Assembly (NCBI GenBank): GCA_902525595.1
Contig: CABZHO010000003.1
Location: forward strand, 1-64,000
Length of the DNA stretch: 64,000 bases
Direction of reading: 5' to 3'
Origin: an uncultured Pelagibacteraceae bacterium
GTDB taxonomy: Bacteria > Pseudomonadota > Alphaproteobacteria > Pelagibacterales > AG-422-B15
In this document: in pieces, positions 22,562-32,028 of the stretch
Numbering within the stretch: position 1 is the stretch's first letter
How the letters are laid out: every line of letters begins with the position of its first letter
Notes under the pieces: model-generated
Databases searched by the model: none
Told to the model about the DNA's origin: nothing
What the model saw: the letters and a program-made list of their open reading frames with translations, nothing else
Made by a program: the position numbers and the translations under genes

Positions 22562-23235
22562 TGAGTAATAATCTTCATATACTAATTGTCGATGATGATG
22601 ATAAGATTAGGCAATTATTAAGATTATATTTGATTGAAAATAATTTTTTAATTTCAACAGCTAGTAATGCTGCTGAAGCAGAAGAACTACTTAAGCTAAT
22701 AGTTTTTGATTTAATAGTTTTAGATATAATGATGCCTGGTAGAAGTGGCTATGAACTTACAAAAGATATAAGAAAGTACTCTCTTACACCCATTATTCAT
22801 TTAACCGCAATGAATGAATTTGAAAATAGAGTTCATGGATTAGAAATTGGAGCGGATGATTACCTAAATAAACCTTTCGAACCACGTGAATTATTATTAC
22901 GAATTAACAATATTTTAAATAAATTATCTGAAAAAATTGATAAAAAATTAATTCAATTAGACAATATCGTAATTGATCTTTCTGGTGGAGTAATCAAAGG
23001 AAAGACTAAGGACGTTAACCTTAATAGCAACGAAATAAAAATTTTACAGGTATTGGCGTCTGAGCCTGGGAAGTCCTTTTCAAGAGAGCACCTTATCGAA
23101 ACACTAGATTTTACTCAGGAAAGAACTTTGGATGTTTGTATAAATAGACTGAGAAAGAAAATTGAAAAAAATCCAAAAATTCCAAAATTTCTTAAAACAA
23201 AAAGGGGTTCTGGATATGAGTTGTGGATTAATTAG
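22561..23235 (+). CDS. OmpR-family response regulator (PetR-like by MarR linkage)
   Basis: LIVDDDDKIRQLLRLYL...DLIVLDIMMPGRSGYEL...ADDYLNKPFEPREL; C-terminal Trans_reg_C. Confidence 0.95.
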   Translation: MSNNLHILIVDDDDKIRQLLRLYLIENNFLISTASNAAEAEELLKLIVFDLIVLDIMMPGRSGYELTKDIRKYSLTPIIHLTAMNEFENRVHGLEIGADDYLNKPFEPRELLLRINNILNKLSEKIDKKLIQLDNIVIDLSGGVIKGKTKDVNLNSNEIKILQVLASEPGKSFSREHLIETLDFTQERTLDVCINRLRKKIEKNPKIPKFLKTKRGSGYELWIN

Positions 23236-24531
23236 ATGCTCTTAAAAAAATTATTACCAACTAGTCTTTTGGGAAGAACTGCTTTAATTGTTCTATTTCC
23301 AATTGTTATGTTTCAGCTAATAATATTGTCATATTATTATAATAGTCTATGGGAAAGGACACTCAATAGACTGTCTAGATCAGTAGCAATGGAAATCCAA
23401 CTGATTGCAGAACCCTTTATTTTTAAAGAAGAAGTAAAATTTGATATAGAAAGAATAGAAGAGATTTTTCTCATCAAGTATCAGATTATTAAAGAAAGTA
23501 ATTATATTGAAACTAAAAGTGATATCAATAATCTAGCATTTAAAAGCTTCGATAAAGAATTAAAAGTTAGAATTAAAAACCCTTTTACTCTCACAAAAGA
23601 TGATGAGGATAATGTAAAAGTATTAATTAAACTTAAGAATGAATATTTAGAGATACTTCTTCCATATTCACGAATTACAACGTCGAGAAATCATATTGTA
23701 TTTGGTTGGCAAATTATTTCATCTTTCATCTTGGTGTTAATTGCTTATTTATTTCTTAAAAATCAGGTTAAGCCAATTACTAATTTAGCAAAGGCAGCTG
23801 AACAATTTGGTAAAGGACAAGAAGTTAATGATTTTAAGATCTCAGGAGCGTTGGAAGTAAGACAAGCAGGGCAAGAATTTTTAAAAATGAAAGAACGTAT
23901 TTCTAAACAAATTGAACAAAGGTCACTAATGCTCGCAGGAGTAAGCCATGATTTAAAAACACCACTCACAAGAATGAAATTAATATTAGAGTCACTCAAA
24001 GAACAAAATATAAAAGACAACTTAAACGAGGAAGTTGATCAGATGAACGATATGCTGGTAGAATATCTAGATTTTGCTGCTATCAATGAATCTGAAAACA
24101 GATCTATTGTAAATCCTATTGAGGCTCTTAAAAAAATACAGAATGATATTCATTTTAAAGGCCACAACATTAAAATAGTAATTGCCAATGATTCTAGCAT
24201 AGAAATTAATGAAAATATCTTTGTCCGCTCAATAACGAATATACTGAACAACGCTATCAGGGTTTCTACTGAAATACAGGTAGTAGTCGATATTACTAAT
24301 GAATTAATTAAGTTTAGTATTCACGATAATGGACCTGGGATTCCAGATCATGAAAAGGCTAACGTTTTTAAGCCTTTTTATAGAATTGATAAGAGCAGGA
24401 ATCAAAATACATTTAATTCAGGTCTAGGCTTAGCTACGACAAAAGCATTATTAAGTACCATCAATGGAAAAATAAGTCTGCATGACAGTTATATGGGTGG
24501 GTTAGAAGTTATAATAGAAATTCCTAATTAA
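23236..24531 (+). CDS. EnvZ-like sensor histidine kinase
   Basis: TM segments, HAMP-like region, H-box GVSHDLKTPLTRMKLILES, N/G boxes NNAIRVS, HDNGPGIP, GLGLATTKALLSTINGKI. Confidence 0.95.
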   Translation: MLLKKLLPTSLLGRTALIVLFPIVMFQLIILSYYYNSLWERTLNRLSRSVAMEIQLIAEPFIFKEEVKFDIERIEEIFLIKYQIIKESNYIETKSDINNLAFKSFDKELKVRIKNPFTLTKDDEDNVKVLIKLKNEYLEILLPYSRITTSRNHIVFGWQIISSFILVLIAYLFLKNQVKPITNLAKAAEQFGKGQEVNDFKISGALEVRQAGQEFLKMKERISKQIEQRSLMLAGVSHDLKTPLTRMKLILESLKEQNIKDNLNEEVDQMNDMLVEYLDFAAINESENRSIVNPIEALKKIQNDIHFKGHNIKIVIANDSSIEINENIFVRSITNILNNAIRVSTEIQVVVDITNELIKFSIHDNGPGIPDHEKANVFKPFYRIDKSRNQNTFNSGLGLATTKALLSTINGKISLHDSYMGGLEVIIEIPN

Positions 24532-25376
24532 TTCTTGCTCAAATCCCTTGATCTTTTCGCTGCCTTTTTTATAGCTCGCTCAAGCATTTTCTGCATACCT
24601 TCTGATGACTCTAATATTGAAAGTGCGGCTTCAGTAGTACCCCCCTTACTTTTAACTTTTCTTTTGAGCTCTTCTGGTTCATGCTTACTACTCAACATTA
24701 ATAGAACTGACCCGAGTAACGTTTGAAGAGTCATATTTTTTGAATTTTTAAATCCTAATTTGTTAGAAATTTTTATTAATGAGTCAACGAATAGATAAAC
24801 ATATGCAGGCCCACTTCCATAAATTGCAGTAAAGTTATCTATAAGCTTCTCACTTTTTGTCTCATTTACCTGCCCAAATAATGACATAAAATTTATAACA
24901 ATATTTCTTTTCTTTCTACTCACCTTATTTTCAAAACATATAATTGACGTGCCCATATTCAAGGAAACTGGGGTATTAGTCATTGCTCTAGCTATTCCTA
25001 TTGATTTAGGAAATATGTTTTTAAGGTATGAAATTTTTTTTCCTGCAATAATCGATACTACGATAGAATTTCTTGTTAGCTTCTCAAAATCATTATCTAT
25101 TGAGCTTTGAAGTTGATTGGGTTTTACAGCTAACAATATAATTGATGGCTCATATCTTTCAGATTCATAATTTATTTTTTTCTTTATTATCAAGTTATTT
25201 TGTGATTTTAACTTTTTAAGCTCGAGTGAAATTTTTTTTTCAATTATCAAAATATTTCTTGGTAAAATTTTATTAGATAACAATGATTTGATCACTGAGA
25301 TTCCCATATTACCTGCTCCTAGAATTAAAAATTTTTCTTTTTTTAAACTGCCAATATTATGGTTGGTTGTACTCAT
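24528..25376 (-). CDS. proC: Pyrroline-5-carboxylate reductase
   Basis: FLILGAGNMGISVIKSLL; FTAIYGSGPAYVYLFVDSLI; LGSVLLM...LKRKVKSKGGTTEAALSIL. Confidence 0.95.
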   Translation of the reverse strand: MSTTNHNIGSLKKEKFLILGAGNMGISVIKSLLSNKILPRNILIIEKKISLELKKLKSQNNLIIKKKINYESERYEPSIILLAVKPNQLQSSIDNDFEKLTRNSIVVSIIAGKKISYLKNIFPKSIGIARAMTNTPVSLNMGTSIICFENKVSRKKRNIVINFMSLFGQVNETKSEKLIDNFTAIYGSGPAYVYLFVDSLIKISNKLGFKNSKNMTLQTLLGSVLLMLSSKHEPEELKRKVKSKGGTTEAALSILESSEGMQKMLERAIKKAAKRSRDLSKN

Positions 25377-25498
25377 TTTTTTTGTTTTTGTTTATACTTT
25401 TTAAAAATTTTATATTCATCTTTAAATATTTTTCTTAATTCAAACAGCTTTACAATATTTTCCGAAAATTTGTTTATTAATTTATTTCTACTAATCAT
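25373..25498 (-). CDS. Small ORF, 41 aa, possibly a truncated UbiK/YqiC (BMFP)-like protein (absent from supplied ORF track)
   Basis: MISRNKLINKFSENIVKLFELRKIFKDEYKIFKKYKQKQKK; ATGA overlap with proC start; located in the proC // lgt interval. Confidence 0.45.
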   Translation of the reverse strand: MISRNKLINKFSENIVKLFELRKIFKDEYKIFKKYKQKQKK

Positions 25499-25503
25499 AA
25501 ATA

Positions 25504-26337
25504 ATGCTAAACTCTAAAATTAATGTTCAAATTAATGTGATTTATCTTAGTTTTCCATCAATTAGTCCAGTATTTTTTTCAATTGGACCCATAGATGTAA
25601 GATGGTATTCGTTAGCTTATATAATCGGGTTTATTTTTGCTTGGAGATACATTAGATATCTTTCAAATAGTAATCTTAACTATGACAAGTCATCAATAAA
25701 TGACAAACTCATAGATGACTTAGTTTTTTATTCAATTTTAGCGCTAATAATTGGTGCAAGAATTGGATACGTGACATTCTATAATTTAGAATATTATTCA
25801 AAAAATCTCATTGAAGTATTATACATTTGGAATGGTGGTTTATCATTTCATGGTGGACTAATTGGAATAATTCTTGCAACGATAATTATTGCTAAATCCT
25901 ATAAATGCAGATTTTTTGAATTAAGTGACCTAATTTGTGTATCAGCTCCAGTCGGGATTTTTTTTGGAAGAATATCTAATTTCATTAATGGTGAATTATT
26001 TGGAAGACCCTCTAATTATTTCATAGGCATGGTATTTCCAAGTGCTGACGACCAATATCGCCATCCAAGCCAGCTTTATGAAGCTTTTTTTGAAGGACTC
26101 GTCATTTTTATCGTACTAAATACTTTTATTTTTTATTTCAAAAAACTTAAAACTCCAGGCTTTATATCTGGTCTTTTTCTTATACTATATGGTTTTTTTA
26201 GATTTATGATTGAATTTACGAGAGAACCAGATGCGCAAATAGGCTATATATTTAATTATTTAACGATGGGAATGATACTCTCTATTCCAATGATACTTGT
26301 GGGCTTTATCTTCTTATATAAAAGCCAAAATAAATGA
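25504..26337 (+). CDS. lgt: Prolipoprotein diacylglyceryl transferase
   Basis: IGPIDVRWYSLAYIIGF; WNGGLSFHGGLIG; FFGRISNFINGELFGRPS; RHPSQLYEA. Confidence 0.97.
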   Translation: MLNSKINVQINVIYLSFPSISPVFFSIGPIDVRWYSLAYIIGFIFAWRYIRYLSNSNLNYDKSSINDKLIDDLVFYSILALIIGARIGYVTFYNLEYYSKNLIEVLYIWNGGLSFHGGLIGIILATIIIAKSYKCRFFELSDLICVSAPVGIFFGRISNFINGELFGRPSNYFIGMVFPSADDQYRHPSQLYEAFFEGLVIFIVLNTFIFYFKKLKTPGFISGLFLILYGFFRFMIEFTREPDAQIGYIFNYLTMGMILSIPMILVGFIFLYKSQNK

Positions 26338-27365
26338 TTAAACAAATCCTCAAGGAATTTGAACGATCTAACAAAACTATTTTTCTCGATGATTTTATAA
26401 AAATAGCTCATCAAGATGAAAAATCTGGTTACTACACAACTAAAAAACCAATAGGAAAAGATGGGGATTTTATTACTGCGCCAGAAGTTTCGCAAATATT
26501 TGGTGAAATTATTGCTATCAAAATAATAGAAAAGATTAATCAATTTAATGTTACTCAATTTAATCTTATTGAATTAGGGCCAGGCAGAGGATCATTAATG
26601 ATAGATATTGTCAGAGTTCTTGATAACTTTTTAGACAAAAACATTTTTAATTATTCACTTTATTTTCATGAGATAAATAAATTTTATATTAATAAATTAA
26701 AAACTATTTTTCCGGACTCTCAAATTAAAGATGAATTTAGTGATTACAGAGATCAATATACAATATTTATTGCCAATGAATTTTTTGATGCATTACCAAT
26801 AAGACAAATTACAAAGAAAAATGACATTTTTTTTGAAACTGCGGTAAAGATAACTAAAAAAAATAAGTTAGAATTTTCTTATGTAGAACCAAGAAAGGAA
26901 AGTTTAGAATATATAAATAGTAACATATCATTAGCAAATAATGAAGTTTATGAATTTTCTCCAGAAACAAATATGATTTTTGAAAAAATAATTAAAATCA
27001 TGCTTCAAAATAAAGGTTACTTTCTTTTGATTGACTATGGTTATTACTTATCTCCAAAAATAAGTACGTTACAATCATTAAAAGATAATAAGAAAACAAA
27101 TATTTTAGACAATCCAGGGGATCAAGATATTACTTACCATGTAGATTTTGATAATTTTAAAAATATTTTATTAAAAAAAAATATTCTAAGTCACAGAATA
27201 GTCAGTCAGGCCAAATTTTTATTTGAAAATGGTATAAAAGAGAGAACACAAGTATTAATCGATTCAAATCCTAGTAAAAATGAAGAGCTTAATCAGCAAT
27301 TAGAATTATTAACAAATGATAAGTTTATGGGAAAATTATTTAAGGTACTTGAAATAGATATTTAG
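26334..27365 (+). CDS. SAM-dependent methyltransferase, MidA/NDUFAF7 family
   Basis: GYYTTKKPIGKDGDFITAPEVSQIFGEI; IELGPGRGSLMIDI; IFIANEFFDALPIRQ; DITYHVDF. Confidence 0.93.
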   Translation: MIKQILKEFERSNKTIFLDDFIKIAHQDEKSGYYTTKKPIGKDGDFITAPEVSQIFGEIIAIKIIEKINQFNVTQFNLIELGPGRGSLMIDIVRVLDNFLDKNIFNYSLYFHEINKFYINKLKTIFPDSQIKDEFSDYRDQYTIFIANEFFDALPIRQITKKNDIFFETAVKITKKNKLEFSYVEPRKESLEYINSNISLANNEVYEFSPETNMIFEKIIKIMLQNKGYFLLIDYGYYLSPKISTLQSLKDNKKTNILDNPGDQDITYHVDFDNFKNILLKKNILSHRIVSQAKFLFENGIKERTQVLIDSNPSKNEELNQQLELLTNDKFMGKLFKVLEIDI

Positions 27366-28117
27366 ATGTTTTTTTCAAAAAATATAGCATCAATAGACCA
27401 TTGTTTTTTTCTAGATTAGGTGGAAATTCATCAGGAATATATTCATCATTAAATTGTGGTATTGGATCAAATGATAAACAATTTAATATAAATAAAAATT
27501 TAGATTTTGTAGCAAGGTATTTTTCTTTGCCTAAATCAAATCTCGTCACAATGCACCAAACACATTCAAATAAATCGAAAATTATCAAAAAAAATTCAGT
27601 TTTAAAATCTGTCTTATGTGATGGAATTGTGACAAAGGAAAAAAACTTATTATTGTCTGTGCTTACTGCTGATTGCGCTCCAGTCTTATTAGTTGATGAT
27701 AAATCTTATGTTATAGGAGCATGCCATGCTGGATGGAGGGGTGCCATTGGGGGTATTATTCAAAATACAATCAAAAATATGTTAAAATTAGGAGGAAATA
27801 TTAAAAATATAAAATGTGCAATAGGTCCATGTATTAATCAAAAATCATACGAAGTTGGAAAAGAATTCTATTTACATTTTTTATCGATAGATAAAAGCAA
27901 TTCAAAATTTTTTTTAATAAATAACAAGCGGATACTATTTTCTCTGAGCGATTATATTTGGGAGGTACTCAGTAATATTGGTATTCTAAATATTGAAAAA
28001 ATTGATATTGATACTTATTCTGAAACCAGTCTTTGTTTTAGTCACAGAAAAAACTTTAAAAATAATTTGTTAGATTATGGTAGATTGATTTCAACAATTG
28101 TTATAAAAGACACTTAA
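27366..28117 (+). CDS. pgeF: PgeF/YfiH-type polyphenol oxidase-fold protein (DUF152), apparent frame break at T7 (27404-27410); uninterrupted frame is 27401..28117
   Basis: [39 protein letters not shown]-terminal [15 protein letters not shown] lies in the other frame directly after the midA stop. Confidence 0.85.
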
Positions 28118-28119
28118 AT

Positions 28120-29055
28120 ATGAGAATTATTTCAGGAAATAGCAATTTACCTTTATCTAGGAATGTTGCTCAATATCTTGGAGAAGATCTAACTAAAGCA
28201 TCAATACAAAGATTTGCAGATGATGAAGTCTACGTAGAAATTAAAGAAAATATACGTGGAGAAGATGTGTTCGTTATTGAATCCCTCTCATATCCTGCAA
28301 ATGATAACATAATGGAATTACTAGTCATTATGGATGCCCTCAAAAGAGCCTCAGCAAAAAGAATTACAGCAGTTATACCTTATTATGGTTACGCGCGTCA
28401 GGATAGAAAACCAGGACCAAGAACTCCTATCTCAGCAAAGCTAATCGCTAATTTAATTACCACTGCTGGAGCCGATAGAGTTCTTACGTTAGACTTACAT
28501 GCAGAGCAAATTCAAGGATTTTTTGATATACCAACAGATAATTTATTTGCGGGTCCAGTTTTTTCAAAAGATATAAAAGATAAATATGAGATTAGTAACC
28601 TGGTTGCTGTTTCACCCGATATTGGTGGCGTTGTCAGAGCAAGGGCAATTGCAAATAAGATAGGTGCCTCAATTGCAATTGTAGATAAAAGAAGACCAAA
28701 AGCTGGTGTAAGTGAGGTAATGAATATTATTGGAGATGTAAAAGGAAAAGATTGTATTATTTTGGATGATATTATTGACTCAGCGGGAACGATTTGTAAT
28801 GCAGCAGATAGGATCATTGATCTCGGGGCTAATAGTATTACCTCTTATGTTACTCACGGTGTATTAACCGGCAAGGCACTAGAAAGGATAAGTGCATCAA
28901 AGTTAACTGAGCTTGTAATTACAGACTCAATAAATAATCATAGTAAATTAGAATCTTGTGAGAAAATCAGATCAATAAGCATCGCCAATTTATTAGGTGA
29001 AGCAATAAAAAGAATATCTGAGTCAAGCTCAGTTTCCAGTCTATTTGAATTCTAA
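28120..29055 (+). CDS. prs: Ribose-phosphate pyrophosphokinase
   Basis: [60 protein letters not shown] motif. Confidence 0.97.
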   Translation: MRIISGNSNLPLSRNVAQYLGEDLTKASIQRFADDEVYVEIKENIRGEDVFVIESLSYPANDNIMELLVIMDALKRASAKRITAVIPYYGYARQDRKPGPRTPISAKLIANLITTAGADRVLTLDLHAEQIQGFFDIPTDNLFAGPVFSKDIKDKYEISNLVAVSPDIGGVVRARAIANKIGASIAIVDKRRPKAGVSEVMNIIGDVKGKDCIILDDIIDSAGTICNAADRIIDLGANSITSYVTHGVLTGKALERISASKLTELVITDSINNHSKLESCEKIRSISIANLLGEAIKRISESSSVSSLFEF

Positions 29056-29106
29056 TTTATATACTTGCCATTAAGCTAAATTTAATTTAAGACCAGTCTC
29101 ATTATT

Positions 29107-29793
29107 ATGAGTAAAGAAAGTAATTTAAACGCTGAAATTCGTGAGGGAACTGGTAAATCAGCAGTTAAAAAAGTTTTATCTGCAGGCAAAATACCCTCTA
29201 TCATATACGGTTTAGGTGAAAATCCAGTGAATATAGCACTAGACAAAGTTACTATTCAGAAAGAAATTAATATAGGTGGATTTTTAACGAGGATCTTTTC
29301 TTTAAATATTGGCGGTAAAAAGAGTTTAGCTATTCCTAGGGAGGTTCAATTTGATCCATTGTCTGACCAGCCAATACATATCGATTTTCTAAGATTGGCA
29401 GAGGACTCAAAAATTACTTTAGATATACCAACAAAATTTATTAATGAAGAATTATCCCCAGGACTAAAGCGAGGCGGTGTTTTAAATGTGAATAGGCGAA
29501 CTGTTCAGTTAAGTTGCCCTGCCAATAATATTCCTGAAGAAATTGTATTTAATTTAGAAGGACTTGAAATTGGAGACACAATAAGGATATCGGCGGCAAA
29601 TTTAGGTAACGGAGTTACTCCAACAATAAGTGATCGAGACTTCACTGTTGCTTCAGTAGCAGCACCAACTGTTGTGAAGGAGCCTGAAGCTCCTGTTGAA
29701 GGTGAGGCGGCAGATGATCAGGCTGAAGACGGTGAGAAAAAAGATGCAGCTTCTGAAGCTGAGACTAAAGATGAAAGTAAAGATAAAGATTAA
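29107..29793 (+). CDS. rplY: 50S ribosomal protein L25/general stress protein Ctc
   Basis: REGTGKSAVKKVLSAGKIPSIIYGLGENP; VQFDPLSDQPIHIDFLR; acidic C-terminal tail. Confidence 0.95.
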   Translation: MSKESNLNAEIREGTGKSAVKKVLSAGKIPSIIYGLGENPVNIALDKVTIQKEINIGGFLTRIFSLNIGGKKSLAIPREVQFDPLSDQPIHIDFLRLAEDSKITLDIPTKFINEELSPGLKRGGVLNVNRRTVQLSCPANNIPEEIVFNLEGLEIGDTIRISAANLGNGVTPTISDRDFTVASVAAPTVVKEPEAPVEGEAADDQAEDGEKKDAASEAETKDESKDKD

Positions 29794-29838
29794 TACTTTT
29801 TCTTTTATCAATTTAAATATTTATATATCTTCAACCAT

Positions 29839-30393
29839 ATGATTGCATTAATCGGACTGGGAAACCCAGGCACAAAATATAAAAATAATAGACATAATGT
29901 TGGTTATTTGTTCATTGATCAATTTCTAATTGATCGTGAGAATGCAATTAATGAAAAGAAATTCAATGGAGAATTATCTTCCTTTTTATTTAAAAAGAAA
30001 AAAATATTTACATTTAAATCACGTGACTACATGAACGAATGTGGCACTAGTATTGCCTCATTTCTAAATTTTTTTAAAATTAAGCCAAACTCAACATATA
30101 TAGTTCATGATGATCTAGACATTGCTTTAGGCAAAGTAAAAATAAAATTAGGTGGTTCTTCAGCTGGTCACAATGGACTCAAATCAATTGATGCTAAAAT
30201 TGGAAAAAATTACAATAGAATTAGAATAGGTATAAATCATCCAGGTAGTCGAGATTTGGTAAATAAACATGTTTTAAGTAATTTTAAAAAAAGTGAACTT
30301 GAGGTTATAAATAAATTAAATATTAAAATGACAGATAATATAAGTACTTTACTAAGTGGCGATAAATCAAAATTTATTAATAATCTAAAATAA
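29839..30393 (+). CDS. pth: Peptidyl-tRNA hydrolase
   Basis: IALIGLGNPGTKYKNNRHNVGY; VHDDLDIALGKVKIKLGGSSAGHNGLKSI. Confidence 0.95.
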   Translation: MIALIGLGNPGTKYKNNRHNVGYLFIDQFLIDRENAINEKKFNGELSSFLFKKKKIFTFKSRDYMNECGTSIASFLNFFKIKPNSTYIVHDDLDIALGKVKIKLGGSSAGHNGLKSIDAKIGKNYNRIRIGINHPGSRDLVNKHVLSNFKKSELEVINKLNIKMTDNISTLLSGDKSKFINNLK

Positions 30394-30399
30394 TCAATT

Positions 30400-31488
30400 A
30401 TGGGTTTTAAGTGTGGTATTGTTGGGTTACCAAATGTTGGAAAGTCTACACTATTTAATGCATTAACAAAAAAAATAGCAGCTGAAGCAGAGAACTATCC
30501 TTTTTGCACAATTGAACCGAATGAAGGTACTGTAATTATTCCCGACACAAGAATAGAAAAATTAACGAATATCGCAAAATCAAAAAAAACTATTCCAACA
30601 TCTTTAAGCTTTTATGATATTGCAGGATTAGTCAGAGGTGCATCAAAAGGTGAAGGACTGGGAAACAAATTTTTAGCTCACATCAGAGAGGTAGATGCAA
30701 TAATTCATGTTGTAAGATGTTTTGAAGACTCAAGTATTACCCATGTGAATAATAAAATAGATCCAGTAGACGATGTAGAGACAATAAATACTGAGTTAAT
30801 TTTATCTGATATTGAGCAATTAGAAAAAGTAAATATGGGATTAGAGAAACTTGTAAAAAGAGGTGACAAGGAAGCAAAACTTAAAAATGACTCATTGAAT
30901 GCCCTTTTGAAACACTTAGAATCAGGACAACCTGCAATTTCTAAAGAAGATTTTAATGAAATTTTGCCCCAAATAAAGGAATTTAATCTAATAACAGTCA
31001 AGCCAACTATTTATATATGTAATGTTGATGAAGGCTCTATGCATAATGGAAATAATTTAACGCAAAAGTTAGAGAATGTATTAAATGCAGATTTGATTAA
31101 AATTTCAGCAGAAATTGAGTCTCAAATTTCTTCATTATCTGAAGGAGATCAAATAGATTATTTAGAAAGTCTAGGACTTGATGAGTCTGGTTTAAATAAG
31201 GTTATCAAAGCTGGATATTCTATACTTAATTTAATTACTTACTTTACTGCAGGAGAACAAGAAACCCGAGCTTGGACTATTGAGAAAGGAACGACTGCAC
31301 CAAAAGCAGCAGGAAAAATTCATACAGACTTTGAAAAAGGATTTATACGAGCTGAAACTATCTCGTATTCTGATTATTTAGAGTGTAATGGTGAGCTCAG
31401 AGCAAAAGAGCTTGGGAAAATGAGAAGCGAAGGCAAAGAATACATTGTTCAAGACGGTGATGTAATGCATTTTCTTTTCAATAATTAG
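30400..31488 (+). CDS. ychF: Redox-regulated ATPase YchF (Obg family)
   Basis: MGFKCGIVGLPNVGKSTLFNALT; DIAGLVRGASKGEGLGNKFL; C-terminal TGS. Confidence 0.97.
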   Translation: MGFKCGIVGLPNVGKSTLFNALTKKIAAEAENYPFCTIEPNEGTVIIPDTRIEKLTNIAKSKKTIPTSLSFYDIAGLVRGASKGEGLGNKFLAHIREVDAIIHVVRCFEDSSITHVNNKIDPVDDVETINTELILSDIEQLEKVNMGLEKLVKRGDKEAKLKNDSLNALLKHLESGQPAISKEDFNEILPQIKEFNLITVKPTIYICNVDEGSMHNGNNLTQKLENVLNADLIKISAEIESQISSLSEGDQIDYLESLGLDESGLNKVIKAGYSILNLITYFTAGEQETRAWTIEKGTTAPKAAGKIHTDFEKGFIRAETISYSDYLECNGELRAKELGKMRSEGKEYIVQDGDVMHFLFNN

Positions 31489-31991
31489 CGAAGATCTGCA
31501 GGGCTAATAGTCTCATATTTTTCATAAGGCATATGGATCCATGGTGAATCATCGAGATAATCAACATAGTAGTTAGGCTTGAAATTTGAAACTGATTTAT
31601 AAAATAACACACCAGTTTTGACAGGTTCACTAAAATAAAAACCGTAAGATCGTTCAAGCCATTCAATACTTTTTTCAAGAGTAATACCTGAATCGGCCAA
31701 ATCATCGATGACTAGCACTTTTGAACCAAGGTTAGGAGTAGTTTTTGTTAAATCTCTGGAAAATGTAATACCACCTCTTTTATTTTTTATACCCTCGCCC
31801 TTGTACGACTCAGCAGAAAGAATCGCCAACGGAACGTCATAAATCCTAGAGATTATATCTCCGACACACATGCCACCTTTCGCTATGCAAACAACTTGAT
31901 TAAAATCCCACCCGTCTGAATGAATTATTTTTGCTAAACCCTCAATTTTTTTAAAATATTCATCCCATGTGACATATAAATCTTTGCTCAT
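31485..31991 (-). CDS. Phosphoribosyltransferase, Gpt/xanthine phosphoribosyltransferase-like
   Basis: VVCIAKGGMCVGDIIS...KVLVIDDLADSGITLEKS (PRPP-binding motif). Confidence 0.85.
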   Translation of the reverse strand: MSKDLYVTWDEYFKKIEGLAKIIHSDGWDFNQVVCIAKGGMCVGDIISRIYDVPLAILSAESYKGEGIKNKRGGITFSRDLTKTTPNLGSKVLVIDDLADSGITLEKSIEWLERSYGFYFSEPVKTGVLFYKSVSNFKPNYYVDYLDDSPWIHMPYEKYETISPADLR

Positions 31992-32028
31992 TAATGTATC
32001 ACGAATATAAAAATTATAAGTTCAACAC

